From Pseudoflavonifractor sp. An184 (lineage in GTDB: Bacteria; Bacillota; Clostridia; Oscillospirales; Oscillospiraceae), in the NCBI RefSeq assembly GCF_002160305.1, contig NZ_NFKI01000028.1, forward strand, positions 1 to 43,418: DNA of 43,418 nt, given 5' to 3'. The number at the start of each line of letters is the position of its first letter. Position 1 is the first letter of the stretch. Shown in pieces: positions 1 to 9,700 of this stretch. Under the pieces are notes generated by a model. It was not told the DNA's origin. It was given only the letters and a program-made list of their open reading frames with translations, and did not search any database. The position numbers and the translations under genes were made by a program.

Positions 1-38
1 GGCAGGGCTTTGGTTGGTGTTGCCTTTTGGCTGCTCAC
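1..38 (-). CDS. Possible start of the next array gene, cut by the window edge
   Basis: Reading leftwards, a GGAG motif lies six bases before a GTG at 36-38, and the frame stays open for 12 codons (V/M-SSQKATPTKAL) to the window edge. The spacing suits initiation, and the position follows the pattern of the array (next gene 70 bases after the previous stop). The competing ATG two bases earlier is followed at once by TGA. Product unknown; only the start region is visible. Confidence 0.25.
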   Translation of the reverse strand, partial: MSSQKATPTKAL

Positions 39-106
39 ATAGCTCTCCTATGGCGTTTTCTTCTGTTGTTTCCGTGAATCACCCTCTTGACTTAATACCA
101 TTGGAC

Positions 107-886
107 TTAGTAATCAAGCAAAATGGGCACCTGCTGTTCCTCGGCAAACCGCATGGCCCGCCAGAACATGGAGAAGGCAAACTTGGCCAGGGATTGGGTG
201 TCATACTGAGTGTGTTCCGGGATGTCCGCCTTGCTGTACTGTCCATCTGCGTCTATGGTTCCGTCTACCGGGTATCCCTCTGTATCTGCCCAATCAAGGA
301 TGGCATCCTCATCAGCCTGCCATGCCAGTTGGTTCAGTTTCTCCAGCTCCTTTCGCAGTCCGCCCAGGGTGGCGATCATTGCCTGATCATCGGTGGGCAG
401 AGGCGCCTGAAAGAAGAAGGGGTCCGCCAGAGGCAGCCACCAGGTAGCCCCATGGAACAGGGACCACACCCGCTCCTCGTCCGATGCAAGACGGGCGACC
501 AGGGGATGCTCCCCGAAGTTCCAGCCCTTCTCCACAGTGGGAGGCACCGGCTCATTGTATGTATGGCAGGCAGCCACCAGAAGCATAGCGCCGAAGGCAT
601 CCCAATCCGGCTTGTCGGTGTAATAGGGCTTCTCATTATCTTCCGGCCATGGGGTGTAGGGGGGCTGGCCCGGTTGAGAAATGGCGCTCAAGATCTGATC
701 CCGCCAGTTCTCCACTGCAGTCTGGACCTCAGCTGGGGACATTTCTTCCTCGTTATCAGCAGCTTCTCCATCCGGCGTGATCCGGTTAAAGGCGTATCCG
801 TTTTCCTCCGCCCACTGCTGAACAACAGTTTTCCAGTTGTGAGAATAGTACCGGGTCAGTGTTCCGGCGTAGATGTCAAGTCCCAT
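107..886 (-). CDS. Uncharacterised 259-residue protein (MGLDIYAG type)
   Basis: No family name recognised. The ATG at 884-886 is chosen over an in-frame start 16 codons upstream because GGGAGG sits about seven bases before it, and because the protein then begins MGLDIYAGTLTRYY, a clean cytosolic N-terminus. The protein is rich in Trp, Tyr and acidic residues (for example WWLPLADPFFF near the middle), with no signal peptide or membrane segment. It is the last complete gene of the leftward array and starts 13 bases after the preceding stop. Role as an immunity-type protein is inferred only from its neighbours. Confidence 0.7.
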   Translation of the reverse strand: MGLDIYAGTLTRYYSHNWKTVVQQWAEENGYAFNRITPDGEAADNEEEMSPAEVQTAVENWRDQILSAISQPGQPPYTPWPEDNEKPYYTDKPDWDAFGAMLLVAACHTYNEPVPPTVEKGWNFGEHPLVARLASDEERVWSLFHGATWWLPLADPFFFQAPLPTDDQAMIATLGGLRKELEKLNQLAWQADEDAILDWADTEGYPVDGTIDADGQYSKADIPEHTQYDTQSLAKFAFSMFWRAMRFAEEQQVPILLDY

Positions 887-899
887 AGCATTGCCTCCC

Positions 900-1259
900 T
901 CAAAGTTCCCCGCAGGGTATCCTTGCATTTTCATAGCAGGAAATCAGTTTCTTCAGCCATTCGTCCGAGTAGTTCAGCCGTTTGCTATCTGCAATCAGTC
1001 CAAAGTCGTCAGAGATGTACCCTGCCAACTCATCATTCTCCGATTTTTCGTAGACGGTGATGTATGCTTTCTTCTCTATTTCTCGGGTATCAGCAACCGT
1101 TTTTCCCTTTTTCAGTTCTTCGAGAGCCTGATAAACCCTGACCCATTCGCTATCAAAAGGATCACTGTCTCTTTGATCTAAGAAATCGTCTATATCGAGT
1201 TCTTCATAATTGATTTGGCTCAGTTTATCAAGCAACTCATACATTTGCTTCTCCCACAT
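900..1259 (-). CDS. Small acidic protein, 119 residues, unrecognised
   Basis: The start is set at the ATG at 1257-1259 (MWEKQMYELLDKL), six bases after AGAGGTG. A GTG nine bases upstream overlaps that ribosome site and is unlikely. The N-terminal half is strongly acidic and helical (NYEELDIDDFLDQRDSD), and the C-terminal half is mixed. The base composition is visibly AT-richer than the flanking genes, which suggests separate acquisition. Its size and location between other immunity-type genes are typical of a single-domain immunity protein, but no family is recognised. Confidence 0.65.
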   Translation of the reverse strand: MWEKQMYELLDKLSQINYEELDIDDFLDQRDSDPFDSEWVRVYQALEELKKGKTVADTREIEKKAYITVYEKSENDELAGYISDDFGLIADSKRLNYSDEWLKKLISCYENARIPCGEL

Positions 1260-1271
1260 AGATTTCACCTC

Positions 1272-1625
1272 TTATTCCCACTCAAAGGGTTCCTTTAAGT
1301 CAAATTCCTCCATAATTTTCTTTTCCAAAGCTTCATAGGCATCCATATCTTCTGGCTGTGCTGGAATACCCTTTTCCCACCAATAACCGTTCCCATAGTA
1401 GAAAAACATAGCCCAGTAATAAGGCAGGTCATGACTGAATACCGCCACTCCCATGACATTGGACACTGGTGCTGCCAGCGGTGAGCGTTCCACTGTCTGG
1501 GAGGCTTCCTCATAGGAGATCCCCACCAGTTCCACCAGCAGGTGCTTCACCAATTCGCAGAAGCTGTACTGGTTGAATATGACCTGGCCATCCTCATCTT
1601 TGAACACAAGTCCATCTCTCACCAT
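1272..1625 (-). CDS. Uncharacterised 117-residue protein
   Basis: Starts at the ATG at 1623-1625 (MVRDGLVFKDEDG), preceded by GGAGAG with good spacing. Eighteen in-frame upstream codons are rejected because they overlap the preceding gene and lack a ribosome site. The chain has a beta-rich start, a helix with FCELVKHLLVELVG, an aromatic stretch (PYYWAMFFYYGNGYWW) and an acidic helical tail. No signal peptide; the aromatic stretch is too polar for a convincing membrane helix. Family unknown. It stops 12 bases before the next start. Confidence 0.65.
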   Translation of the reverse strand: MVRDGLVFKDEDGQVIFNQYSFCELVKHLLVELVGISYEEASQTVERSPLAAPVSNVMGVAVFSHDLPYYWAMFFYYGNGYWWEKGIPAQPEDMDAYEALEKKIMEEFDLKEPFEWE

Positions 1626-1675
1626 GGTTTTCTCTCCGTTCCTTAACCTGTATCCTTGGCATGGGTATAGTCCCG

Positions 1676-2035
1676 TCAAGTCATTTCATACAGCAGGGCA
1701 GCGTCGCCCTGTACCAGTTCCAGATGGGAGCGCAGCGTTTCAAGCCCGCTTTGCACCGCCTCGGTGGGCAGATCCCAGTCTGGGGCAATTTCAGCGGCCA
1801 ATTCCGGGAGGTCCTGCTCCCGCAGAGCTGCCAGCACATTAGACGCCAGCTCTCCCTCCAGCAAAGCGCAATCCAGGGTGTCCTCCGTCTGGGGAGCAGG
1901 AAAACGGACATCCAGATCCAGCTCGCTCTCACACCAGTCCCAGATGGCCATATAGACCGCGCCGGAGCAGTCGCCGTTGGACAGTTCCTGCCGCTGGCCG
2001 TCTTTGAGAAGATAAAAGGATGCGATCTGTGACAT
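1676..2035 (-). CDS. Uncharacterised acidic protein, 119 residues
   Basis: ATG at 2033-2035 with GGGAGGAA upstream. The sequence is acidic and alternates short strands and helices (MSQIASFYLLKDGQ, then ALLEGELASNVLAALREQDLP). No cysteine cluster, membrane segment or signal peptide. No family recognised. It lies 18 bases after the SF0329-like gene and about 50 bases before the next start, so it should be on the same transcript. Confidence 0.65.
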   Translation of the reverse strand: MSQIASFYLLKDGQRQELSNGDCSGAVYMAIWDWCESELDLDVRFPAPQTEDTLDCALLEGELASNVLAALREQDLPELAAEIAPDWDLPTEAVQSGLETLRSHLELVQGDAALLYEMT

Positions 2036-2053
2036 AGTGGTTCCTCCCGCATG

Positions 2054-2566
2054 TTATTCTTTTTCCATCAGCCCTTCTGCCTGCATCCGAATCACATAGA
2101 AGGCCCGCACCCAGTCCAACTCCTGTTCCATGGATTCCTCCAAAGCCAGCAGGCGGCGCTTTCCCAGCCTGCGGTCCAGGAGGGCAAAGATGCGGACAAG
2201 AGGATTCTCGCTGGCAAGGCTTTTCTCAATGCTCTGGTTGTCAAATTCATGAAATGCCTCATAGAAAAAACCGTTGTCAAAACAGCCATCGTTCAGTGTT
2301 CCTTCATGGGCCAGCCGGAAAGGGGCCTTTGGATCGTCCTGGCCGATGCCCTCCCGCCGCAGGGCCTGATATCTGTTCCAGTAGTTCTGTTCATAGGCAT
2401 AGTAGTTACTTCGCAGCACCTCCACGCCGTCCAGTCGAATGGCCGCCCGGCCTGTTTGGTCATGGCTTTCCCAGTAGCTGGTGGCAAAATACTGGATATG
2501 GCCCCGGAGCGCCGGACACAGGTAGTCATTCTCCAGCTTGTTCCGGATTCCGCTCCAGGTTGACAT
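2054..2566 (-). CDS. SF0329-like family protein
   Basis: The opening pattern, W-S-x-I-R-x-K-L-E followed by L-C-P-A-L-R-G-H-I-Q-Y and then a GR-A-x-I-x-L-D-G segment, resembles the small SF0329 family of unknown function, as far as I can tell from memory. At 170 residues it is of ordinary length. No catalytic motif is apparent; the C-terminal half is helical and basic (LLDRRLGKRRLLALEE). The start ATG at 2564-2566 follows GGAGACAAGTACCT. It lies 74 bases downstream of the DUF2262-like gene, one of the wider gaps in the array. Family call is moderate, function unknown. Confidence 0.6.
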   Translation of the reverse strand: MSTWSGIRNKLENDYLCPALRGHIQYFATSYWESHDQTGRAAIRLDGVEVLRSNYYAYEQNYWNRYQALRREGIGQDDPKAPFRLAHEGTLNDGCFDNGFFYEAFHEFDNQSIEKSLASENPLVRIFALLDRRLGKRRLLALEESMEQELDWVRAFYVIRMQAEGLMEKE

Positions 2567-2640
2567 AGGTACTTGTCTCCTTTCTGATGCCGCTGCGGGC
2601 GTTGCCCCTTCCGCAGAATTTGCCTTTTGTGTTTGAAGTG

Positions 2641-3129
2641 TTATCCGTTGAATCCGCCGACTTCAATTTTATATTTGCAGTCGACCTCGATACAAACTAA
2701 ATGCCCCATGAAATAGTCGGGTTCCGCATCCAAATCGATGTAAAAGCCAGTTTCACTTCCATTTACAAATACCGTTACATTGTTTACAAACAGTGCTTTT
2801 ACAAACTCATCTTCTGAAATCTTCCCATCCGCTTCCAGCGTTCCATCTTCGATCATTTCATTCACGATGTCTATACAGTCATCGTTCTCATCCAAAAATG
2901 CTCGGATAATGGTATCTTTATGGTCATTGACCCAATTTACCCTTTTCAAAACGATATCGCCCATATTTCCCTCTGTGCTCTGAAACTCAAGGAGAATTTT
3001 AGTCTTTCTATCCCATACGGTCCATTCTCCAACATGAAAGCCGAGTTTGCGATCAAATACAAATTCCGTATTTCCCAAAATGATTTTATCCGGCATTTCG
3101 CCCCTTTTCTTCTTTGAAAATAGTCCCAT
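2641..3129 (-). CDS. DUF2262-like immunity-type protein
   Basis: A 162-residue protein starting MGLFSKKKRGEM at the ATG at 3127-3129, preceded by GGAGG seven bases away. The pattern ILGNTEFVFDRKLGFHVGEW, then a long helix, then a strand-rich end with a conserved G-H-x-V-x-x-E-V resembles the DUF2262 fold seen in two larger genes of this array (26993-27832 and 31016-31858): a short beta segment, helices, then ISEDEFVKAL...YFMGHLVCIEV. It lacks their extra N-terminal region. The gene is clearly AT-richer than its relatives here, so it was probably acquired separately. Biochemical activity unknown. Confidence 0.6.
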   Translation of the reverse strand: MGLFSKKKRGEMPDKIILGNTEFVFDRKLGFHVGEWTVWDRKTKILLEFQSTEGNMGDIVLKRVNWVNDHKDTIIRAFLDENDDCIDIVNEMIEDGTLEADGKISEDEFVKALFVNNVTVFVNGSETGFYIDLDAEPDYFMGHLVCIEVDCKYKIEVGGFNG

Positions 3130-3200
3130 ATATACCTCCATAACTTTACATGTATTACTGTGCCCGCCAGTCTCGATAGCGTTTTTCATGGGCGATGTTT

Positions 3201-3950
3201 TCAGTGCTCATTGAGATACCTCGCCAATTTCTTCTCCAGCAGTTCTGTCATATCATTGCAGAGGCGTTTTACCTTGTCCTGCTCATGGGCGTAGTACCAG
3301 ATGGTTTCCTCTCTGGGGCGGAGCAGGAGCTGGTCGCCGTCCGCTTCTTTCCAGAACTCGCCCAGCACACAATACCGCTCTCCATGGATGGTCAGATCAA
3401 ACATCCCGGAAAGGGTAAGGATCACGCCTGTGGATACATTGATACCTGCGGTCAGCAGGAAGAACTCCCGCACCTGGGACGGGAGTGTGAAGTCCAGCGC
3501 ACTTTCTTGATTCCCAATCTGCTCCTCCGTGGCGGCAGGCTTGATCTCATCAGAGGTGTCCAGCACCTTTGCCAGCGCCTTGGAGAACTTGGGGTATCGG
3601 CCAAACAGCTCCGGGTGGCTGGCCTTGAATTCCTTTTGCTTTTCCCGCTGCACTCGCTCCTGCTCCTTGCAGAAAGCGTCCAGTTCGGCCAGATACCGCT
3701 CCTGGTAGAGATTGCTGGCTTCAAATGCTAAGCCGCTCTTTTCCAGAATGGCGATGGCTCCCTTTTGGCTGCCAAACACCGGGACCCACTGAAAACCGTG
3801 TCGGCAGGGCTTCAGTTTCAGAAATTCACCCCGACTCAGCAGGGCTTCCAACTCCGTCTCATGTTCGTCCCACCAGTTCTGCCAGGTTTCAGGTGTTTCC
3901 CGTCCCTCAGCCAAGTCCAGGAGTTTTTCTGTCAATGATTCTTTGCTCAT
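3201..3950 (-). CDS. SMI1/KNR4 (SUKH) family protein
   Basis: A 249-residue protein. The N-terminal half is helical and charged; the C-terminal part (about residues 135-249) shows the SUKH layout: an EEQIGNQESALDFTLPSQVREF helix pair leading to FFLLTAGINV, a strand with GERYCVLGEF, then LLLRPREETIWYYAHEQD and a final helix. SUKH proteins are the best-known immunity superfamily against nuclease and deaminase toxins; they bind the toxin directly. The ribosome site is weak compared with its neighbours (GGAG lies about 17 bases upstream), so a slightly different start is possible. Confidence 0.75.
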   Translation of the reverse strand: MSKESLTEKLLDLAEGRETPETWQNWWDEHETELEALLSRGEFLKLKPCRHGFQWVPVFGSQKGAIAILEKSGLAFEASNLYQERYLAELDAFCKEQERVQREKQKEFKASHPELFGRYPKFSKALAKVLDTSDEIKPAATEEQIGNQESALDFTLPSQVREFFLLTAGINVSTGVILTLSGMFDLTIHGERYCVLGEFWKEADGDQLLLRPREETIWYYAHEQDKVKRLCNDMTELLEKKLARYLNEH

Positions 3951-3986
3951 GGGTGTCCACGCTCTTTCTCCGCCATCACTTCCACA

Positions 3987-4376
3987 TTACTCGGTAGCAC
4001 AAAGCTCATTCATTTTTGGAATCAGTATTTTATCCATCCATTGACAAACAACCTCAAAGGCATTGTAAATCTTTTCTTCATTTCCTATATCAAGATATAT
4101 TTCATTGTCTCTTAAACTGTAAAACAGCGGTTGTGTGTTGATGTCTGGTTTGGCATAACCATAAGGGTCGTATGGACGGGTGTTGATTATATAGCAAACC
4201 TCTATGCTTATGCTATCCTTTGTGTTCCCGCCGAATGAGGAAAACGCAATCATATAGGTGAAATTTTTACTGTGCCTCGTAAGTGTTTTGTCGGATTTTT
4301 TATACTTGAATCCTAAATGCCCGTACTTTCCTTGCAACTTGGTTCCAAGCATTTGCATTGCTTCGCTAAAGTTCAT
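3987..4376 (-). CDS. Small immunity-type protein, DUF4304-like fold suspected
   Basis: 129 residues, start ATG at 4374-4376 after GGAGGGGGCACA. The start MNFSEAMQMLGTKLQG followed by GFKYKKSDKTLTRHSKNFTYMIAF and a beta segment resembles the layout of DUF4304 proteins (helix, G-F-K-x-K, then basic strand), but similarity is too weak for a firm name. A related layout occurs at 20242-20601. The gene is notably AT-rich compared with both neighbours. No signal or membrane segment. Confidence 0.55.
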   Translation of the reverse strand: MNFSEAMQMLGTKLQGKYGHLGFKYKKSDKTLTRHSKNFTYMIAFSSFGGNTKDSISIEVCYIINTRPYDPYGYAKPDINTQPLFYSLRDNEIYLDIGNEEKIYNAFEVVCQWMDKILIPKMNELCATE

Positions 4377-4429
4377 TGTGCCCCCTCCATTTTCTCATCG
4401 TAAAAATAAATATAGTTCATTTCTCCGTT

Positions 4430-5542
4430 TCAGAGGGCGCAGGAATAGATGCTCATGGCCCCGTAATCGGTGTGCAGGACAAGTCCGCTCTTGGTAAAGG
4501 CAAAATTCACCTGCCGCACCACAAAGGGGTCGTCAATGGTGGCCAGCAGCTGGCCGCTTCCGGTATCCCACAGCTCTATGGGGGAGCTGCCACGATCCTG
4601 CTGAACGGCCATCAGGCTGCCCCTTGTCCTCACCGTACAGGTATCCGAAAAACTCAGCCCCTGCCGGACAGAAAACGGGAAAGGATTGTCCATTTCCTCT
4701 CCGTTCTGGGTCAAATAGAACTTGCCGCCCACAGAGAAGCACTGGTCATCTGGAGAGAAGAAGGGATGCCAGCCCTCATTGGGAATCACTACTTTTTGGG
4801 CGGACTTCAAATCGACCAGCACATACTCACCCTCGGTGACGCGGTAGGCCGCTTTGCTCTGCCGGGGAGAAAGCATCCCGAAGCAGTAATAGGCAAAATT
4901 CGGGTCTTTTGACTTCTTGCATTTTACCGTTTCCCGCCACACCTCTGTGTTGCTGCCAAAGTCAAAGACAACAATCTCCTCGCCCGTGTACCACAGGGCC
5001 AGGTCGCCGCTGACATCCAGCATGGTCTTCATGCTGTTTTTCTTGTTGGCAAAGGGTGTGATTTCATGGGAGCGGAGTGAGAACTGCTGGAGAAGATAGC
5101 TGTTGTTCAGAAGAAGGGTGTCATTGGGGCAGAGGACCTGCTCATAGGTCATCCGCTTGGCGCCCAGAGAGACCGTTTCAAGGATCGCCCCGCTGCCATC
5201 GAAGTGATAGAGGGTTTCGTCCTCAAAATCTCCGACCACCCTCGTCAGGAAGAAGTCATCCCGTGTGAGGGCGGTAGCCAGGGGCATAAAACCGTTACTG
5301 TCCTTACCGACAAACCGATGGCACCGCGCCTGCCCAACAGCGGCATCCGGATTCTGATAGACAAATCCTTTCCGCATTTGGCTCATCATGGCGCTGGCAG
5401 TCTTGCTCTTGACCTGGAAGGCGGAGTCGCACAGGATCTCCTTGACCTTCCCGCCATTCAAGCAGGTTCGGATGGTATGTCCGTCAATTTCAATCCGCCA
5501 CTGCTTATTTGTGGCGGGGTTGAGGAAGGTTTTTTCAATCAT
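4430..5542 (-). CDS. WGR-like domain plus beta-propeller-type repeats
   Basis: 370 residues. Residues 1-70 look like a WGR domain: ATNKQWRIEIDG, a second strand pair with G-G-K-x-K-E, then a long helix QVKSKTASAMMSQMRKGF ending in Y-Q-N-P. WGR modules bind nucleic acid or proteins. The remainder consists of repeated four-strand units with the feel of WD40/propeller blades (ETLYHFDGSGAILETVSL; ALWYTGEEIVVFDFGSN; PIELWDTGSGQLLATID). It overlaps the preceding gene by four bases (ATGA), so the two should be translationally coupled. Likely a binding protein; enzymatic function not indicated. Confidence 0.65.
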   Translation of the reverse strand: MIEKTFLNPATNKQWRIEIDGHTIRTCLNGGKVKEILCDSAFQVKSKTASAMMSQMRKGFVYQNPDAAVGQARCHRFVGKDSNGFMPLATALTRDDFFLTRVVGDFEDETLYHFDGSGAILETVSLGAKRMTYEQVLCPNDTLLLNNSYLLQQFSLRSHEITPFANKKNSMKTMLDVSGDLALWYTGEEIVVFDFGSNTEVWRETVKCKKSKDPNFAYYCFGMLSPRQSKAAYRVTEGEYVLVDLKSAQKVVIPNEGWHPFFSPDDQCFSVGGKFYLTQNGEEMDNPFPFSVRQGLSFSDTCTVRTRGSLMAVQQDRGSSPIELWDTGSGQLLATIDDPFVVRQVNFAFTKSGLVLHTDYGAMSIYSCAL

Positions 5543-5817
5543 GGTTTTGGCCGTTCCTCCTTTCGGATCAGGATGCTTTTTCCCTCGGAGTTGATGCTAT
5601 ACAGGTCATCCAGATGGATGTGGAATCCATCCCCGCGAAGAGTTTCTGCCATACCCAAAGCGGCTTTCGCCAATAGAAGCAGCCCCGCCCGGTTTCCCGT
5701 TAGCTCCAATTCATTTCCATCAGCATGAGTGGTAAAGGAGAGGTGGGCTTCCGGCTCTACCGGAAGGATGGGCAGTTGTTCATCATTCAGTTGAATGGTC
5801 AGTGTTTTGGGTTTCAT
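5539..5817 (-). CDS. Small Imm32-like protein
   Basis: 92 residues from the ATG at 5815-5817 (MKPKTLTIQLND); an upstream TTG is rejected. The core pattern, strand ELELTGN, helix RAGLLLLAKAALGMAE, then DGFHIHLDDL and a final strand SILIRKEE, matches small immunity proteins I associate with Imm32 and relatives, in which a His-x-His segment follows the helix. The assignment rests on this pattern only. It ends in ATGA overlap with the propeller gene. The ribosome site (AGGTGG) lies about 11 bases away. Confidence 0.55.
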   Translation of the reverse strand: MKPKTLTIQLNDEQLPILPVEPEAHLSFTTHADGNELELTGNRAGLLLLAKAALGMAETLRGDGFHIHLDDLYSINSEGKSILIRKEERPKP

Positions 5818-5845
5818 CGCTTGTATCCCACCTTTTGAAAACTCC

Positions 5846-6724
<879 letters not shown>

Positions 6725-9700
6725 TCAATCCCACCAGAAGTACCAGACGGTGGACTGCCGCAGCACATCGGCCAGTGCGCCAACGGTGGCGTCCTCCGGC
6801 TCCTGATCCACAATGTCTGGACAGAAACCGTACTGTTCCAATGCCACTTCCATGGCCTTCTCCTTGGGGATGGGGGCCGGGAGCAGGAATTCTAATTCAT
6901 CGTGGCTCATGGCGGCAGGCACCGCGCCGTACTGCTCGAACCAGTATTTGGCCGCTGCCATCAGCTCCGGTGTGTCGGGGCAGTCATTCCAGTTTCCGAA
7001 GGGCAGGTAGGCGAAGATCTCCCAGGGATTCTTCACCGGGATTTTGGCCAGAATAAGGGGATAGGTCATATCGTTGTCAGAATTCCAGTAGCAGGAGAAA
7101 CGGTCATTGTCATAGCCGCCCTCCATCTCGCCCAGGACTTCCTCATCCCAGTCCATATCGTCATCCTCAGCTTCTTCCTTGCGTTGGCCGATCAATTCAT
7201 CCATAACCGCCGTTCCGTCTTTGATGGGGGCGGAGAGCATCTTCTTCCGGTACTCCGTTACGGTTTTGAGGTCAAATTCGTAAATGTCCGCATCATTCTT
7301 CAGGTCGGCGTTCATCACCAGACACTCCAACAGCGTTTCATCATCTGCCTTGATGAGCACCGGCACAAAGCCTTCTTTGACACTTTCCCGTTTGGCATAG
7401 CTGTATGCCGACATGATGGGATCATCGTCCTTCATGGAGGGGAAATAGGTGCATTCACAGTCCAGATACTCCATCAACGCCTCAGCCAGTTCGGAGGGTT
7501 CCAGCGTGTCCTCGTCGAAGTCCTGTCCCTGCCAGTTGGTGAAGCGTTCCTCGATCACCTTTGCCATGGCCTGGTAGTAGTCCTCGTCAAAGGGGATAAA
7601 CAGGTAGGCTTCATCTTGGAACTCATTGGAGTGATACCGTTCCGGGCCGAAGAAGCGGAGGGCGTTGTCATCAACATCGGCAGGATAGTAGGGGCTGTCG
7701 CCCTCTCCATAGTAATAGCCTGCAAAAGCACGGCCTTGCTGATTGAATAGCACAGAGAACAAGCAGCCGTCCAACTCATTCTGGATGAATGCCCGCAGGT
7801 CCACACTGGCAGGGTCGGCTTTGACCTGTTTGACCACTTCGCCGTATTCTTTCAGAAATTCCTCGCCCATCAAATCATGCTCCATGCACCAACGCAAGTA
7901 GATGGCCATATGGTTGTAGGCATTGATGGGGTCAATGGGCAGACCCTTCTCCTCAATGCTCTCGATATGATAGGAGGCATCGTCCATCTCACCGTCAAAA
8001 TCATCATTGGAAAGGGTGCCACGAGTGATAGCATCCTGACGATCAGGCTCCACCACAAAGCTGATGCCGTTCATTTTGTCCAGCAGGGCGTCCGCGTCAT
8101 GGGCCAGCTTGTATTCCAATTCATCCCGGTAGAGAGGGATCACCTGATAGAAGTTGACCTCCTCGCCACTCGGCAGGATGCAGACCTCGCTTCCATCTTC
8201 GGTGTCCTGGGGACCGGTCAGCATGGCGGCGCACAGCTTTGTGCCCTTTGCAAAGTCCTCCTCATTGTCCATGGTATGGCCGAAGCCCAGCCAGGTATCG
8301 CTGGCAATGGGCAGGCGGGCCAGGGTTTTCAGCAGGCGGATAGGCCAGTACCACCGCTCATTCTTCAAATCCTCACGCTTCAGCTTCCAGTTCCCCGGCA
8401 GCGCGATGGCCAGCTCCGCCCGCTCCAGCTTATATTCCGCCAGTTCCTTCGGGACATTCATCCGGTGGGCGCCCATACCCATGGTGACCAGGGTGTAGTA
8501 GTCCCGCTCCTCGGAGGGCGGCACCACGCAGATGTCCACATGGATGTCCGGGGAAGAAAGCTCGTGGAACACATTCTCGAACTTGCCGAAATACTGCTGG
8601 ATGTGCCCCTCGATGGCTTCCATCTCCTCCTCGGTGTAGACCTCGGGAACACCGGATTCCTTATCCTCGGGCACTTCACCGTCCGGGTCATCATCATCGT
8701 CAGGGTCACCGTCCGATGACGCCCAGGAGATTTTCAGGGTCATCTGCTCCTCCGGCAGTCCGACGCCAGGGCTGCGGGTGATGGTGTGCTTATCATCTGC
8801 ATCAAAACCGATGGTTTCCCCATCGTGCAGTTCCACATCATTCTCCAGCACATAGGACACAAGGCTGGCCAAAAAGTCCCGCAGATCGCTCGGCTTGGCA
8901 TCGGTGCCCAGCACCTCCATCTCTTCCTTACCAAACGAATCCAGGCCATAGGTGTAGCCGTTCATGCCATTCTCATTCCGCCAGAGGCCGAACCAGATCC
9001 AGTTGAAGATGGGCAGTTCGTCATCCCGCATCATGTCGGCAAAGCCCTCATAGAACCGGGGCTCAAACACCACGCCGCTGGTGTAGATACCGGTGGCATA
9101 TTCCTGGCGGCAGCAGGCGGCAACCACCTTTGTGAACAGCTTGCCCTTTTCCAGAAGATCCTCCTCTTTACCCAGCACTGCTACCATCAGGTGGGCGCGG
9201 TGCTCTTTGGCTACCTTGACCGCATCCTCCCACATATAGTTGTTTTCCGCATTGCCCTCGGCCTCGCCGCCGGGGATAGGATAGGAGGTCAAGCTGACAG
9301 CGGCCAGCATATCGCCCACCTCAAACACCAGGGCGTCGTCGTCCTTCTCCTCGCTGGCGTCGTATTCATCCACAGCGATGTCCCACTTTTCCTTCATGTC
9401 CCGGATGAACTGCTCTTTATCCCATTCTCCTTTGGACAGCAGCACAAAGCCGGTGAAGACGCCTGTGTGGTCACTCTCGTCCTCGACTTCTGCTCCAGCT
9501 CGCTTTGCAATCTCCTCCTGACACGCTTGAATCACCGCCGGGGCGTCCTCGTCCTCCGGGTCCAGCTCCGCCCACCGCTGGGCGTAGGGGATGGCCTTTT
9601 CCTCCTGATGGTAGAGATACTGGTATCCATAAGCCATCCGCATATTCCACTGGGACTTCTCCTGGCCTTCCTCCCGAACCAATTCCAGTAATTCAATGGC

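Noticed and set aside
2583-2625. GC-rich hairpin between the SF0329-like and DUF2262-like genes
   Set aside because: Stem is short and has no following T-run, so I do not call it a terminator; it may just be a spacer.
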